From positions 4,147,491 through 4,211,490 of the forward strand of contig JAJEKV010000034.1 in the NCBI GenBank assembly GCA_021234155.1: a stretch of DNA of 64,000 nucleotides, given 5' to 3'. Source of the stretch: Isoetes taiwanensis (Eukaryota > Streptophyta > Lycopodiopsida > Isoetales > Isoetaceae). This document shows, piece after piece, positions 31,947 through 44,189 of this stretch. The notes under the pieces were generated by a model. That model saw nothing but the letters and a program-made list of their open reading frames with translations, ran no database searches and was not told the DNA's origin. Numbering within the stretch: position 1 is the first letter of the stretch; the number at the start of each line of letters is the position of its first letter. Position numbers and translations under genes: made by a program.

Positions 31947-33531
31947 TAGGAATGGAAACATATTAAGGCGTCACATACCTAGCTCCACCATAGCTGCAGA
32001 GAATACATATCAATAAACAGCAGGAACATTCTCACAAATAGCCTAAATCTATTTAAGCACAATGTTAATAAACGTCAATATAAAAGTAAAGTCCCTAGCC
32101 CATATTCAAGGCATGTTGTTATAAGAACGGACCATCAAGTATTACATGCACAAGGATACATAAATTCATAGGGGGAGTGAGCGCTATTCAGTTTGCTATA
32201 CTCCAATCTCAGCTTTTAGCCTATAGGACAACCATAACAACTTATGACTGTTCCTTCTACGTTGCCCCATTAAGGGATAGCAGTGCATAGGTCCATATCA
32301 CGAAAAGCACAAATGCATGATAACTCAACATGTTTCACAGGCATAGTCAGCAAATCGAGTTTTTGTGGATGTTTCACTGCAAAGAAGATAGCTCTACCGG
32401 CTGAATGTTTTAATAGATTAAAACTCACCACTGAACAGAGTTGTTTTTAATGGTACCTAGATCTATGGACTAAATGGCCAAATTCAAGCTACACGGCAGA
32501 ACTAAAATGTCAATGCAATGAATTATGTATTTTACCACAAGCTTTAGTTATATGCACACTCTTTTCAAAGCTCAATAAGTAATAAACGTCTTTGGATACT
32601 GATCATTCATGGTATGTTTTTACACAACAACATCAAGTTAGACTCATGTTATTTATTCACTACAAAATATTTGTGCATGATTGAGTTAGGAATTATTGTA
32701 AATAAACATGGTCCATAGTCCATGTACGAGCTTAGTGCACTTGCCTTGAAAGAATTGAAGACGTAATATTTACTATCTACTCAAACTAGACCATGAAGCA
32801 TGTAGACAACTTATGCATACTTGCCAGTGCATGTTTAAAGAATGCTTGTTGCTTCTTATATAGTAAAGGTGGGGCATCGAGATATTTAATTCCAAGGGAA
32901 TAAATCTCGTGAAGCCATGCACTCACCTTTAAGGATGTACGAAAGAAAGTATAGATCGTAGAGTATGTGTAATCTTGCAGTCCACCACAAAAGCACACAA
33001 TTAGTAAGTATATCCATGGCACAACATACTGGCATCACGTGTTAAATTTCTGAATACTAAAGGTGCACACTTTCATTGCTATATGAATATGCAGAATTAT
33101 AGATGGCGAGCATAGCTATGCATCAGAACAACAACTAGGGCATTGACTTGTTATATTGCAAATCCAAAATGGCATCTATGCAGCACCATTGTATACCTTC
33201 TTTAACTGGACTACCTGGTTTATTTGCCATCAATCTAGAATAATTAGATTCTTTTATCGGCGCACACACCCAAAGCACCTCCAAAAATGTAAAAACCAGT
33301 TACTTACATTCAGCTTTTGAGACCCAATCATATTTTGCCACGTGACAAGTTTCTTTCACGGCATGTGAAACAGATGCTTGTGATGTTCTTCTCCGATAAT
33401 CTTTTGCACTGTTCCAACGATTTACTAGAGATTCTGAAAATTTACTTGTGTTCCAGCCTCTTTACCTCACATTCTGCTCTTCTTACCTGCATTCCAGCGA
33501 TGTTTACCTCACATTCCGAAGTTCAGAACCT
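31947..33531. other. Intergenic stretch without a supported gene
   Basis: AT-rich with short frames only. I see no element ends, RNA gene or recognisable domain. Confidence 0.5.
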
Positions 33532-33565
33532 GCGCTGCATATAAGTAACTAGTCTCCACGTTGCA

Positions 33566-33667
33566 GTAAATGTCAATTCACTTGACATCCCTGAGATGTC
33601 GACAGGGGCTCGGCGCTCGCGTAATAATACTGTTTCCATCTCAGGAATGTCAAGTAAATTGATATTC
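33566..33667 (+). ncRNA. miRNA-like hairpin 1
   Basis: The 5' arm (33566-33604, core CTTGACATCCCTGAGATG) pairs with the 3' arm (33630-33667, core CATCTCAGGAATGTCAAG), with a few mismatches and a ~25-nt loop. The fold-back length, a stem of over 30 bp and the bulge pattern are those of a plant miRNA precursor. The 21-nt segment at 33636-33656 is identical in hairpin 2. No known miRNA was recognised and the transcribed strand is not proven. Confidence 0.5.
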
Positions 33668-33721
33668 CTGTATACCTTGTCTTATCGGCGCTGAATATAA
33701 GTAACTAGTCTCCATGTTGCA

Positions 33722-33819
33722 GTAAATGTCAATTCACTTGACATCCCTGAGATGTCGACAGGGCTCCGCGCTCCGCATGTCGCCTGTTTCCATCTCAGGA
33801 ATGTCAAGTAAATTGATAT
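33722..33819 (+). ncRNA. miRNA-like hairpin 2
   Basis: Tandem copy of hairpin 1 with unchanged arms. The 3'-arm 21-mer at 33790-33810 is the same as in hairpin 1. The loop is different (ctccgcgctccgcatgtc) and shares 'gggctccgcgct' with the inverted hairpin 3. Confidence 0.5.
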
Positions 33820-33896
33820 TCCTGTATACCTTATATGTCTTATCGGTTTCTTAAGGATAAGAAATTAATGGCATGCATATTTTATGCATACAGGAA

Positions 33897-33989
33897 AGGC
33901 AATCTACTTGCCTTCCCTGGCATGGAAACAGGGCGATGCGTGAAGCGCGGAGCCCTGTTGACATGCCAAGGAAGGCAAATAGGTCTCAA
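33897..33989 (-). ncRNA. miRNA-like hairpin 3 (inverted relative of hairpins 1 and 2)
   Basis: Read on the minus strand it aligns with hairpin 2 through both arms and the loop (ACAGGGCTCCGCGCT shared). Its stem cores are TTGCCTTCCTTGGCATG and CATGCCAGGGAAGGCAA, where hairpin 2 has TTGACATCCCTGAGATG and CATCTCAGGAATGTCAA. Most stem changes are matched on the opposite arm, so pairing is kept. That is expected of a maintained hairpin RNA. Confidence 0.5.
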
Positions 33990-34740
33990 GTTTAACGTGT
34001 ATTACAAGCCTACCATGCTCAAGGTCATGAAACGAGAAGAAAGAAGACAAATATGTACAAAGAATGTGGGAAATGTGCGCCAAATGGGGCGTTCCAAATA
34101 TGAGAGCTTGCGGAGAAAGAAATTAGCAGAAAAGCGCAATCACAGACAGTACCCCAACGCGTTGCCTGTTGTGCAAGGCTCTGGGTGATGCCTTTACCCC
34201 AACGCGTTGCCTTTACCCCAATGTTGTGCAAGGCTCTGGGTGAATATATAAAAGATTAGAACACCCAACAATTGACATCTATTACCTTATGCATAACCAA
34301 TACAACAATTAGATTTAATGTTTCATTCTTTCTCCTTTGCCTCCCTTTTTTTGCAGCTGAAGAAAATAGTGGTAATACTCATGAAGTTGTGGGAAAGGAG
34401 AGGGTATAATTCACAAGTGTGATTTCACCATAAGCAAAAGATATTCAGGCTTCTTAAGACAAAACTAAGCTTCTCGCATATTATTTGACGTATAATATAA
34501 GCACGATTCACTCTAGAGGGAGATCCTGTGCTAGGTATTAAGGGAAAGCAAAGATTACTGTTCTTTCTTAATTAAGTACATAAAATACTCATTTCGTAAC
34601 AAAAGAGGTCTCTCATTGTGGATTAAGATTATTTATACACAACAAGGACAAGCTCAGCGATCCTAGCTTATAGGACTGCTAGTGATAAGCTTGACAAGGT
34701 CTGTCATACAGACATACTTTGAAGCTGGTGGCTTCAGCAA

Positions 34741-37264
34741 TCAAGGCTCTGATTTACTATCATTGGGAGAGGTGCCAGTGCTGGTCCAACTTGCCTGAAC
34801 TGATGTTGGTGATTCCTCGTCTTGATCCATCTGCTGTTTTATTGTGACTGCACTCTTTGTGCTCTCTTTTGCAGGAACACAATCTGTTTGTAATTTACTA
34901 GGTGTTAACGGTACAAAGTTATCATGAGTTAAAGAGAAAAAGAATTTGATATCTTGAAGCTCTTCTGCCACCTCTTTCATGCACGGTCTATCATCCTTTT
35001 CATGAGCAAGGCAGCGGAATGCTAGCTCTGCAATTCTTCCCAAAACTTTCCAATATTTTCTATCCAAATTTGGATCATAAAGCTCTTCAAGAGCACCACT
35101 CTGTATTTTTGCAACCGCTAAGGATGCAAGGTTTATCTCTTTCCGCCCACGAGACATATCAACAGCTCTTTTACCTGAGATCAGCTCCATCAACACAACT
35201 CCAAAACTGTAGACATCACTTTTGTCCGTCAGCTGGTAACTTTCATGGTAATCAGGATCAAGATATCCAGGTGTTCCTTGCGGTGCAGTGGAAATATGTG
35301 GTGCATCTGTATTCATTAATCTTGAAAGACCAAAATCAGCAACTTTGACGCAGAAATCCTTATCCAACAAAATGTTACTAGATTTAACATCTCGATGATA
35401 TATTGGAGGGTCCACAAAGCAATGTAGATATGTTAATGCTTGTGCTGTCTCCAATGCAATTGTCAAACGTTTGTCTACTGACAGCCCATTTCCTCTCTCT
35501 CCATGCAGATGATCAGCCAAGGTTCCATTTGGCACAAACTCATATACTAGTAACAGGTCTCTTCCATCCAGACAATAACCAAGCAGTTGTACCAAATTTG
35601 GATGCTTCACTGATGAAAGAATCTTTATCTCATTTCTGAATTGCTGCAACCCTTGTTTATTGCCCTGATTAAGTTTCTTCACAGCGACAACGCGTTTATC
35701 ACTCAACCACCCCTCATAAACTGTACCAAACCCTCCACCGCCCAATAGCCGACTATCTGCAAAGGATTTCGTAGCAACCTTGAGTTCTTTCAAAGAGAAC
35801 ACTGTAGGAGGCTGCAATCCAGTGTGATCAGGCAAAACTTCCATGCTGTCTGTTTCCCCTTTACTGCTTCTTAGCCATCCATCTCCTTTCCTCCGATAGA
35901 AAAAGTAAAGCAGTAGAATCGAAATAAGTAATAAACACCCAACCGCTATCCCTGAAATAAATCCACAAAACTGGAAAAGACATTCAGATTATTCCTACAA
36001 CAGACAAATTTGCGCACAATAAGCAATTGACATTCCACCAAAAGTGCAATAGCTCACCTATAAGCGGAGTACTATTCGTCTTCTGCTTGCATCTACCACC
36101 TGTATTAATTTTCGTAAGAACTTCAATGCAAAGTAAATGCATTTGACAATGCAATGCACAATCTTATATTGAGCTGAAATTTATTCGTGAAGTCACAAAC
36201 ATGGAATAGTATTGATGAACTCTACATTCCCTTAGAGCAAGCACAAGCAGGCTAATCTCAAAACCACCGAAGGTATAAGGAAAACCAAGGTGTAGATTGG
36301 TACCATTCTGGCAGCAATATGATTGTTTTAGAGCAAAAAATGGAAGTGTGAGCTAAGTGTTCAGTCTACAACAGGCTTCCAGATGCCAAATGATGCTATT
36401 AATGATGTCTTCTTAAGTTGTTCGCAATATGAAATGTGATAATCAACTAAACTATACAAACACATACAGTAAGCAGTTTCTAACGTCCTAGCAGTAAAGG
36501 GCAGCTTTTATGTTCCCGTCATCATCAGTCAGGCCTACCAAATCCCTCACATGGATTTTCAACCATGACGTTTGATGATTAAGCGAAATGACTAATATGG
36601 CACTACATCCTGAATAAGAAATGTATAAGAAACCTTGCAATGTTTTCCATACATATAGCCCCTAGACAGAAAAAAAACATATTCAGCAATGGTGATAAAG
36701 GGTACCATTTTCTGAATGCTGGCAAGGACTTGTGATATTAGACTTGGAGTAGCTGCTTGGTAGTGGGGGATTGATAGTTGTGTTCCCAATTGGAGAAGTG
36801 ACATTTTGGCCACGCCTGTTACTTAAAAACTCGATTGTTATATTGAGATAAAGCGATTTGTAACATCTTTCTCCAATCTTTGTGCAGTTCATGCACTCAA
36901 GCTTGCTACAGTTGCACTCCTCCTGTCGCGGTGAAACAGAAAATCTGACCCCTTCAGTAGCATTAGGTAGCAACACTGGTTGGCATCTTACTCCATTTGA
37001 AAACACAATGACCATCTGTTGGACATCGTACTTCTTCACCAAATAATTATGAAAAAACACCCCTGTTCCATTGCAGGAAATGGAAGGTATTACCAACCTC
37101 AAACGCTCATACAACAGTTTATCCGAACAACTCAAGGAACGCGTTGCAGCTGCGCTAGAAAAGAGCAAAGCAATGCAAAGAATCCAACCCTTTAATGTGC
37201 TAATCACCTGCGGCACTTTCCCACCGGATTGAAATACTGTCTTCGATAAAAAATAATTTAACAT
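34741..37264 (-). CDS. WAK/LRK10-like receptor protein kinase
   Basis: Three coding exons, minus strand: 37264-36706, 36099-36058, 35951-34741, all with GT-AG and matching phases; 1812 nt, 603 residues. The start is the ATG giving MLNYFLSK; a long N-terminus precedes a signal-like segment (GWILCIALLFSSAAATRS). The extracellular part has Cys-rich WAK-associated features (SISCNGTG, EECNCSKLECMNC, many N-glycosylation sites). The membrane segment is about 202-219 (IAVGCLLLISILLLYFF), followed by RRK. The kinase domain starts near 252: GGGGFG loop (271-276), Lys292 in VAVKK, HRDVKSSN, DFG in VADFGLSRL and GTPGYLDPDY. All catalytic residues are present, so it should be an active Ser/Thr kinase of the LRK10L group, acting at the plasma membrane in wall or defence signalling (family inference). 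The extracellular half is shorter than typical. Confidence 0.9.
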
Positions 37265-39080
37265 CTTTGCAAGCCCGGATAATCTAGATCCTGGGAGATC
37301 TGAGCTCCAGGATCTGCAACAAAGCACGCTTTTGAAGCATTATATCTGCGATATCCGATCAAGAAAAAAAAAACTTCACCACCAAGAACCGAAATCTTTA
37401 CTCACAACATAGAAGTCCATGCTCCAAAAACATGGAATCGATGAGGATCTGGTGCGGGGCCAGGAGGGCCCAAGAGAAAACAGAGAGAACCCTGAACACG
37501 GTACCCACCAAGGAGCATCTTCTTGTTTTTCCTCCTTTTTTCTGGTTATGTCCAAGCCAATAATTTGGGTTTTGGCATGTGGGCAGAAGGCCAGACTAGC
37601 TACTACGGCATATTCCGGAAGGGTTCGCTATCCAAGCCCGAAAAATGAAGGATCAAACAGGAGTTTAAAATGCAGCATGTAACCCTTTTTTTTTCTGATA
37701 TATCGCTATCCTTAATCTCAACTTCACAGTTCCAGAGACACCGACATATCCCAGGCAGCACAGAAACGGCCACAGAGGTGCTTTCCCTGCCCCATTCTCC
37801 ACCTGTTTTAAGTATTTGTTTTGTTATTTGTATTCTGTTTCTTCCTACCACCAAGGTAATATATATTACATATTTTCCTATTGCATTTTACAAGATTTTT
37901 ACACTTTGCTCTCATCCCTTATCCTAATGTCATAGTCTATTTTTGCTTGACTCTAGTACTCAGTCCTTGGCTGATTATCTATTCTAATCTGGTTAACTTG
38001 TTAATATCTATTCTAATCTGGTTATTTTTTATTCTTACTGTTAGTTCTTAACTTGTTCTTAATTTTATTGTCATTGTCATGACCTACTCAACCCCCCTTG
38101 ACTGGTCTATTCGTGTTCCATCTGGATCTTTGCAACACTGCCCTTATTTCTACACTCTTGTTTTCGCTCAACGTGCTGGGTTATGGATTTTGTGAGCACA
38201 AGACACAAGGCATGGGGCCCCAATATTTTCAAAGTAGCAGAATCATTTGTCTTCCATCTCGTTGAAAAGGTTCAGAATCCTTTCCCGATCGCATGCATGT
38301 AGATTCCCACCAAATAAAGATTTCCACCAAACTCAACCATGTGGATGTTGCCAATCATGGACAACCTATGATCTTTTCTTAAATCCACGCTTGGATTTAC
38401 GCAATATATATACTACTAATCTATTGCTTTTGAGATAAAGCATGGGTTACCACCTATATTTACTAATAGAACAAAGTAGGTTCATTTCACTAGGAGTCAT
38501 GCTCATAAAGCATGAAGCTTCCTCATTGTTATCTGACATAAAATTAAATTGTTGCTAGAATTCTGTAAGATGCCACATACAAGATTTAATATAGATTGTC
38601 CGCAAGCAATACATAAATAAACTGTGATGATAGAGACTTTTATTTAAGGGCAAGAGTTTTTTTTTTCCCCGACATCATCTCTAGCTTTATCAAGTAGGTA
38701 CTTAATTTTTGTATTTTCAAACAAAGAATTTTGCTTAAAATGGAGTAAAACATTGTAGCTAGTTATAGTTTTCTTACTATTTATGAGATATTTCTGAGCA
38801 ATATTCACGTATCCAATGCCTACAATTGGGTACAAATGGATATGTAATAGTCCCATGGCCTCTTGGTCTTTGTGGACATTAAAAAATCTATTCTATTCTT
38901 CTAGGTTGTGTCGTTTCATAAAATTGATTGGATGAATTCAGGTCCGCACTAGAATTGTAAGAGGAACCATAAGTTAGACTTGGTCTCACAACCTCTTATT
39001 TGCGAGTTAGATGCTTTACTACTAAAAATGAGTTTGGTATTGCCGCACATCATTTGTTTATATGGGCCACTTTATTTGCT
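37265..39080. other. Upstream and intergenic region without a supported gene
   Basis: The first few hundred bases should hold the kinase promoter and 5' UTR, but no TATA box could be assigned. The rest is T-rich with short frames only. Confidence 0.45.
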
Positions 39081-39086
39081 AGAAGG

Positions 39087-39357
39087 GCAAATTTGCCCCG
39101 GGGGATTCACCTTTGATCAGCGTATAACCCATGAGAGTTCAACGGAGGGGTGTTTTTTGGACCATTTGCGTACGTATACTTAGGGGTTAGGGGTGTTTTT
39201 AGGCATTGATTTGGAGCAATATCTATACACAGAGGGGTCAAATTGCCTTTTAAAATTGCGTATACAAAGGGTGTTTTTTGCTACCCTCCGAATACAGATG
39301 CCATACCCCCCTTATGTATAAGTGCATCCCCCGGGAAATTTGCATATAAGGGCAGAT
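39087..39357. mobile_element. MITE-like element
   Basis: Inverted ends: 'aatttgccccgggggatt' at the left and 'atcccccgggaaatttgc' at the right. The flanking AAGGGCA occurs on both sides (39084-39090 and about 39349-39355) and may be the target duplication. The interior is non-coding, with repeated 'ggggtgttttt' motifs. Confidence 0.55.
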
Positions 39358-39499
39358 TTTTGGAGCATTTGTGCTTGCTTACATGGTCTATAGGCCATGG
39401 AACAAATTCTTAATTCAACAATGGCCTTCAATATGTAACTGGCTCAGAGAATCTAATCCATTGTGCCTAAAAGTAAGCTGGAAACATTTTGAAAGCATA

Positions 39500-40740
39500 A
39501 TCCATTTTCTTAGATTCTCTAAGATTCAATAGAGATTACCTTAGATTCTAAATTTCTTTAGGATGATTCCACTAGATTTCCTTACATTCCCAAAGATTCT
39601 CTCTTGAACCATGTAGATTTTCTTAGATTTCCCAAGATTCTATAAAGACTTCGATTGGATCCCTAAGATTCTCTTGAGATTCTTGTAGATTCTCTAAGAT
39701 CCTATGAAGATTCCCCTACATTTTCCAAGATTGCACCAAGATTGCCGTAGATACCCTTATATTTCCTCTTAGATTCCTTAAGTTTCTACAAAGATTCCCC
39801 TAGATTCTTAAGATTATATGGAGATTCCCCTAGATTTTGTTAAGGTTCTCTTAGATTCTCCAAGATTCTATCTAAATTCCCATAGATTCTTAAAGATTTT
39901 ATGACAATGTCCATAGATTCTCTTAAGACTCCCTAAGATTCCCCTAGGTCCCAAAGATTATCCCATGATTCCTTTAGGTTCCCTAAGATTCTATGAAGAT
40001 TCTCCTAGATTCCCAAGATTCTATGAAGATCCTCTTAGATTCTCTCAAATTCCATCAAGATTCCCCTAGATTCTCAAAAATGTCATGAAGATTCTCCTAG
40101 ATTCCCAAAGATTCTCTTAAGATTCACGTAGATTCTCCTAATTTCCCAAAGATTCTATAAAATTCTTAAAGTTCTACAAAGATTCCCTAGATTCTTAAGA
40201 TTCTATTAAGATTCCCTAGTTTTATTAAGATTCTTCTAGATACTCTAAGATTCCATGTAGATGCACATAGATTCTTAAAGATTTTATAAAGAATCTTTTA
40301 GATTCCCTAGATTCCAAAAGAATACCCCAAGATGTTTCTAGATTCTCCAAGATTCTATGAAGATTCTCCTAGATTCTTCTAGATTCTCCAAGTTTCCATC
40401 AAGATTACTTTAAATTCTCAAAGATTTTAGAAAGATTCCTCTAGATTTCTAAAGAATCGCTTGAGATTCCTCTAGATTCTCTTGAGATTCCTTTAGTTCC
40501 CATAGATTCTATGAAGATTCCCCTAGACCCCAAGATTCCTTCAAGTGTCCGCTAGGATCTTAAAGATTTTATCAAGATTCCCTTACATTCCCTTACATTC
40601 TCAAAGATGCTCTCTCGAGATTCCCATAGATTCTCTAAGATTCTCATGATATTCCTCTGGATTCTCTAAGATCTTATAAAGATTCTCCTAGATTCCCTCA
40701 ACTTACCATAGATTCCTTGGAACTCGAATATTCCTAGAAG
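39500..40740. repeat. Degenerate GATTC/GATTCT array (~1.2 kb)
   Basis: Dozens of variants of AGATTC joined by CCCTA, TCTAA, TATGA or CCAA, giving a loose period near 30 bp (for example 'agattctatgaagattctcc'). Units are diverged and differ in length, so it is an old, satellite-like or minisatellite tract. There are no spacers of constant length, no long identical repeats and no coding potential. Confidence 0.93.
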
Positions 40741-41859
40741 ATTCTTAGTATTCAATCATGTTGGCTCCAACTGCGAGAAAATAGTTCCAAAGCACCACTC
40801 ATTGGAAAGCTCTCGATGAGAGCAATTCAACGACGTGAGCCCCACCTTCATCTGACCCCTCTACTGCAAGTTGTGCGTTTGAAGGTGATTAAGCAAAAAG
40901 AAGCTTCCTAGAATGTCCACTCATAAATGCTTTGCCACCTCACTAATGAGGGTGCACCTCACCTCCTTTAAAAAAAAAAAAAAAAATTAATATTAAAAAG
41001 TTAATGGCTAGGATTTATGCTCACCTTTTGATCTAACGGTTAAGATCTGCTACACCAAATATTGCTACCACCTCATCATGTGGCATTGAATGTATTCGAT
41101 ACACGTGGCAACATCTGGGTCATTTATTTCGCACATTCGACGGTCCAAATCAATTTCGTTACTTTGAGGTGTCGCCGCGTTGACCGTCGATCTCAGATCT
41201 GAACGGCTCGCGCGGCGACACTTCAAAGTACTGGAACAAGGGGGGTGCTTATATAATTGTATATAGATAAGAGATAGCAGTGGACTTTGCTTCAAGCTAA
41301 TCAATCATAAGCTCGTATGTTTTAAAAGAAAGCAATGTTAACCAAAACGAAGCACTTTCAATATTCAATATAGTTGTCAAAGAAGCTAAATCATACAATG
41401 CTTACACCTTACATTTGAGTATCTAACTCGTTTTTTATCATCAGAGCAAGTGGAAAACTGAGTTTTTCTAACAACTAACTTTTTACTTGAATGCTTTACA
41501 CAGTAATAACTCCACATCAACAATTTAAACGTTACGATTATGCTCCCTAAAAAATAAGATATAAAAACAAGCTCATTATACTTCTGAGACTGCTGCCAAA
41601 AGATGCTTTGGGGGATCCTGTACATGGAGGCCCTCACGCACAGCAAGCTTTCTGCAGAACCGGTGGTTTGATGCTGAACGTAAGGAACTTAAATGCTTGC
41701 TTCGACTAGTCACTGACCTTGCTTTGCAAATGTGAGTAATAAAGAAATACCGCACTTTTTTCGAATGCAAGAAGGTCGGATACATCGTGAGGCATCAGCG
41801 AGAAATGTTCTATCTCCTTGAATATCATTCTAGGACATCCTGAAGAAGAATACTACAGA
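40741..41859. other. Intergenic stretch with an A-run and one strong hairpin
   Basis: Contains an A17 tract (about 40971-40987) and the hairpin at 41161-41229. No gene is supported. Confidence 0.45.
41161..41229. repeat. Perfect-type hairpin, 19-bp GC-rich stem
   Basis: ACTTTGAGGTGTCGCCGCG pairs with its inverted form at 41211-41229, with one mismatch around a 31-base loop containing 'gatctcagatc'. It could be a foldback element end pair or a small-RNA hairpin. Confidence 0.75.
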
Positions 41860-43900
41860 GGCCTTTGCAGCCGAAAGGGAACATTTCTTCCGAACATTGG
41901 GTACAGTATATGATGCAGCCTTATGATCTGCATGGAATTCGACCTCAAATACCTCCACAGATGGGCCCGCTACTAGTAAGCACAGAGGCAAGGTTCACTC
42001 AGTGCCTTGCCAATGGCAAGACTGCAGATTGTACAGGCAGAGCTTCTCAAATAGGCAAGCCCACAGATTGTTCCCTTCCTAACTGAAATGTTCAATAGGG
42101 CACTTCAGGAAGGCCTTTCCCCCCATAGTGGACCACCAGCAGAGTAGTTTCCATTTATAAGGCAGGAGATCCTCACTGCCCTGCGAACTACCACACGATC
42201 ATGATCAGCTCATTATTTGCAAAACTGCTGACTAGCATTCTAGAGCAGTTTTTCACAACATGGGCAGAGGAAATAGAGGTCCGGGCCCTTACACAGACAG
42301 GGTTCAGGCTCCAACACTTCACCAATGATCGTATTTTCACCTTATAGGTCTTGATAAGAACCGAGAGGTCCTGTATTGCTGCATTGTCAACATTGCAAAG
42401 GCTTTTGGCACGATACCTAGGGAGAAGCTACGGGAGAGATTATTGCAGTTAGAAGTCCCTCCGAAGTTGCAAAATGCAGCTGTACGAAATATGCTTAGCA
42501 CAAATGCCACCAACAAACCAACTTGTAAATAGTAGTATTGGGATCCGCCAAGGATGTCACTCCTGCCAGCATTATTTGGTCTGTATATTGATCAGCTAGA
42601 GGGTTAGCTTGTTCAGCATGGGGGTAAAGAGGCTCAGCTCATGCACCATATCATTTGAGAGCTCATCTATGTTAATAACGTAAACCTCTTAGCGTACACT
42701 TCGGCCGACATGCATCGGCATTTGGATGCCTTGGATACTTTCTGCCAGGCCATTGGAATGACGATGAATTTGGCTAAGACTAAGGTGCCCCTCATCTCGT
42801 CTTCAAGTCAACCAAGGCCACTCTCCTTCACTTATTTGGGTCGAAATATAGATGTTGCACCCACCTACACGTACCTAGGAGTGGAGCTCACTACTACGAC
42901 CACTTTTAAGACACTTCTATCCGACAATGAGTGACGGTAGGCTGGAAGGCTCTATGTATGATGAGAACAACAGTTATAAAGCAGAGCTTTACAACTCGGC
43001 CTAACACTCGCACTTGTTCAGGGTCTTAGTAGAGCCCTTTTTCTATAAAGGTTGGAGATGCGGGGATCGGTCGTATCATTTGCCACCTAGAATGACTTGA
43101 AGCGGCTTTAGAAGGCCTTTTTGACCCAGGCACTTGGAGTCAAGTCCACGGTCCACTATCAAATATTTCTGCCGAAGAATGATTTCTTGCCTTTGCAGCA
43201 GACTGCACTAGATCACCTCATATACGTTCAAAAGGTGGTCAGTATGGGCAACCCTTGCCTTCGAAAATACTATGGCAATGGGTCTTCAATGCGTCAAATC
43301 CTGCTGAAGGAGAAGTGAGCTAATTGGCTCCCTAGATGGAATGTATAGGAACACATGTGCATACAGATAGAAACCGAGAAGGATCACACTCATCCGAGGC
43401 ATTATTTCGATTACCTCTGAAGAAGCACAGACTCATTGCATCCATGCGTAGGTACTCATCATCTTCGAATCGAGACATGCAGATGGATCTGAGAAGTGCG
43501 AGAGGACATCCTATATCAGTGTTACCAGACGAGTGCCACACCCTTCAGCATTGCCCAACATTTAGACCTATCAAGATACGCTATGTTGAGTTGATTCCAC
43601 CTAATCAGCCGCTCCATATGATGCTACACACGGCTTCAATGGGAATATGAGGATCGTATTTCCAGGAAGTGATAGATATATGCACACTCAGTTGTGTCCT
43701 CGGACACTCCATTGACATGTACCAGTGTACAGTTTGTCAGCAGGCTTATTACTGCTAAGATTTTCCCTCGAAGACCTGGTGCTCTTTATTTGAGTTTCAT
43801 AGATCTATTGGTCTTTGTTTTATTCAAAGTTATGGGCTTGAGGGTGATATGATATATTACCATTACTCTTGTTGAAACATATTAGGATAGTGGTTAGATC
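41860..43900 (+). pseudogene. LINE (non-LTR) reverse transcriptase relic
   Basis: Frame-broken but readable in order: IYKAGDPHCPANYHTIMISS, SLFAKLL, TQTGFRLQHFTNDRIFTL, IAKAFGTIPREKLRERL, IGIRQGCHSCQHYLVCILIS (frame-shifted GCPLSP-like), a decayed YADD region (LIYVNNVNLLAYTSADMHRH), LDALDTFCQAIGMTMNLAKT, TYLGVEL, and a tail with YVELIPPNQPLHMML. These are the canonical steps of a LINE RT of the type common in plants and invertebrates. Many stops and shifts are present. The apparent end is near 43900, and the same 3' part is found at 2235 and 25424. Confidence 0.85.
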
Positions 43901-44189
43901 GTAGCTGGGTTATAGATAGATGAGTTTTTTGTTGGTATATACGGGTCTTTCCCTCCTCTCTTTGGGCATGCATTTTGAAGGGTTGTTTGGGTGTGCTCTA
44001 TGCTTTGCTTCTAAAGTACTTTCTGATCTCTTATCAAATCTTTCTCCTATGGTTTAAACTGTAGCACATGAGTTAATTTTGTGTGAGATTTTTTTTAGGC
44101 TTTGAGCTTGTCATTTAGTTGGTTCAGCATGCCCTTACCTTTTCGGAACGTCTTTTATTTTAGGTTGAAGTTTCTGTATTAGGCACTAT

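Larger units (their letters stand above)
33532..33843. repeat. 156-bp tandem duplication containing two hairpins
   Basis: Unit 1 starts 'gcgctgcatataagtaac' (33532), unit 2 starts 'gcgctgaatataagtaac' (33688). Each unit contains one miRNA-like hairpin. The units differ mainly in the hairpin loop. Confidence 0.9.

Noticed and set aside
33897-33989. Hairpin 3 as a member of the miR408 family
   Set aside because: Only the TTCCCTGGC part matches. The rest of the 21-mer differs, and related hairpins 1 and 2 do not fit at all.
37419-37682. Plus-strand frame in the kinase promoter region
   Set aside because: Short, no motif, and overlaps expected 5' UTR on the other strand.
39500-40740. Possible CRISPR-like repeat-spacer array
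   Set aside because: Units vary in sequence and spacing, spacers are not distinct, and the context is eukaryotic.
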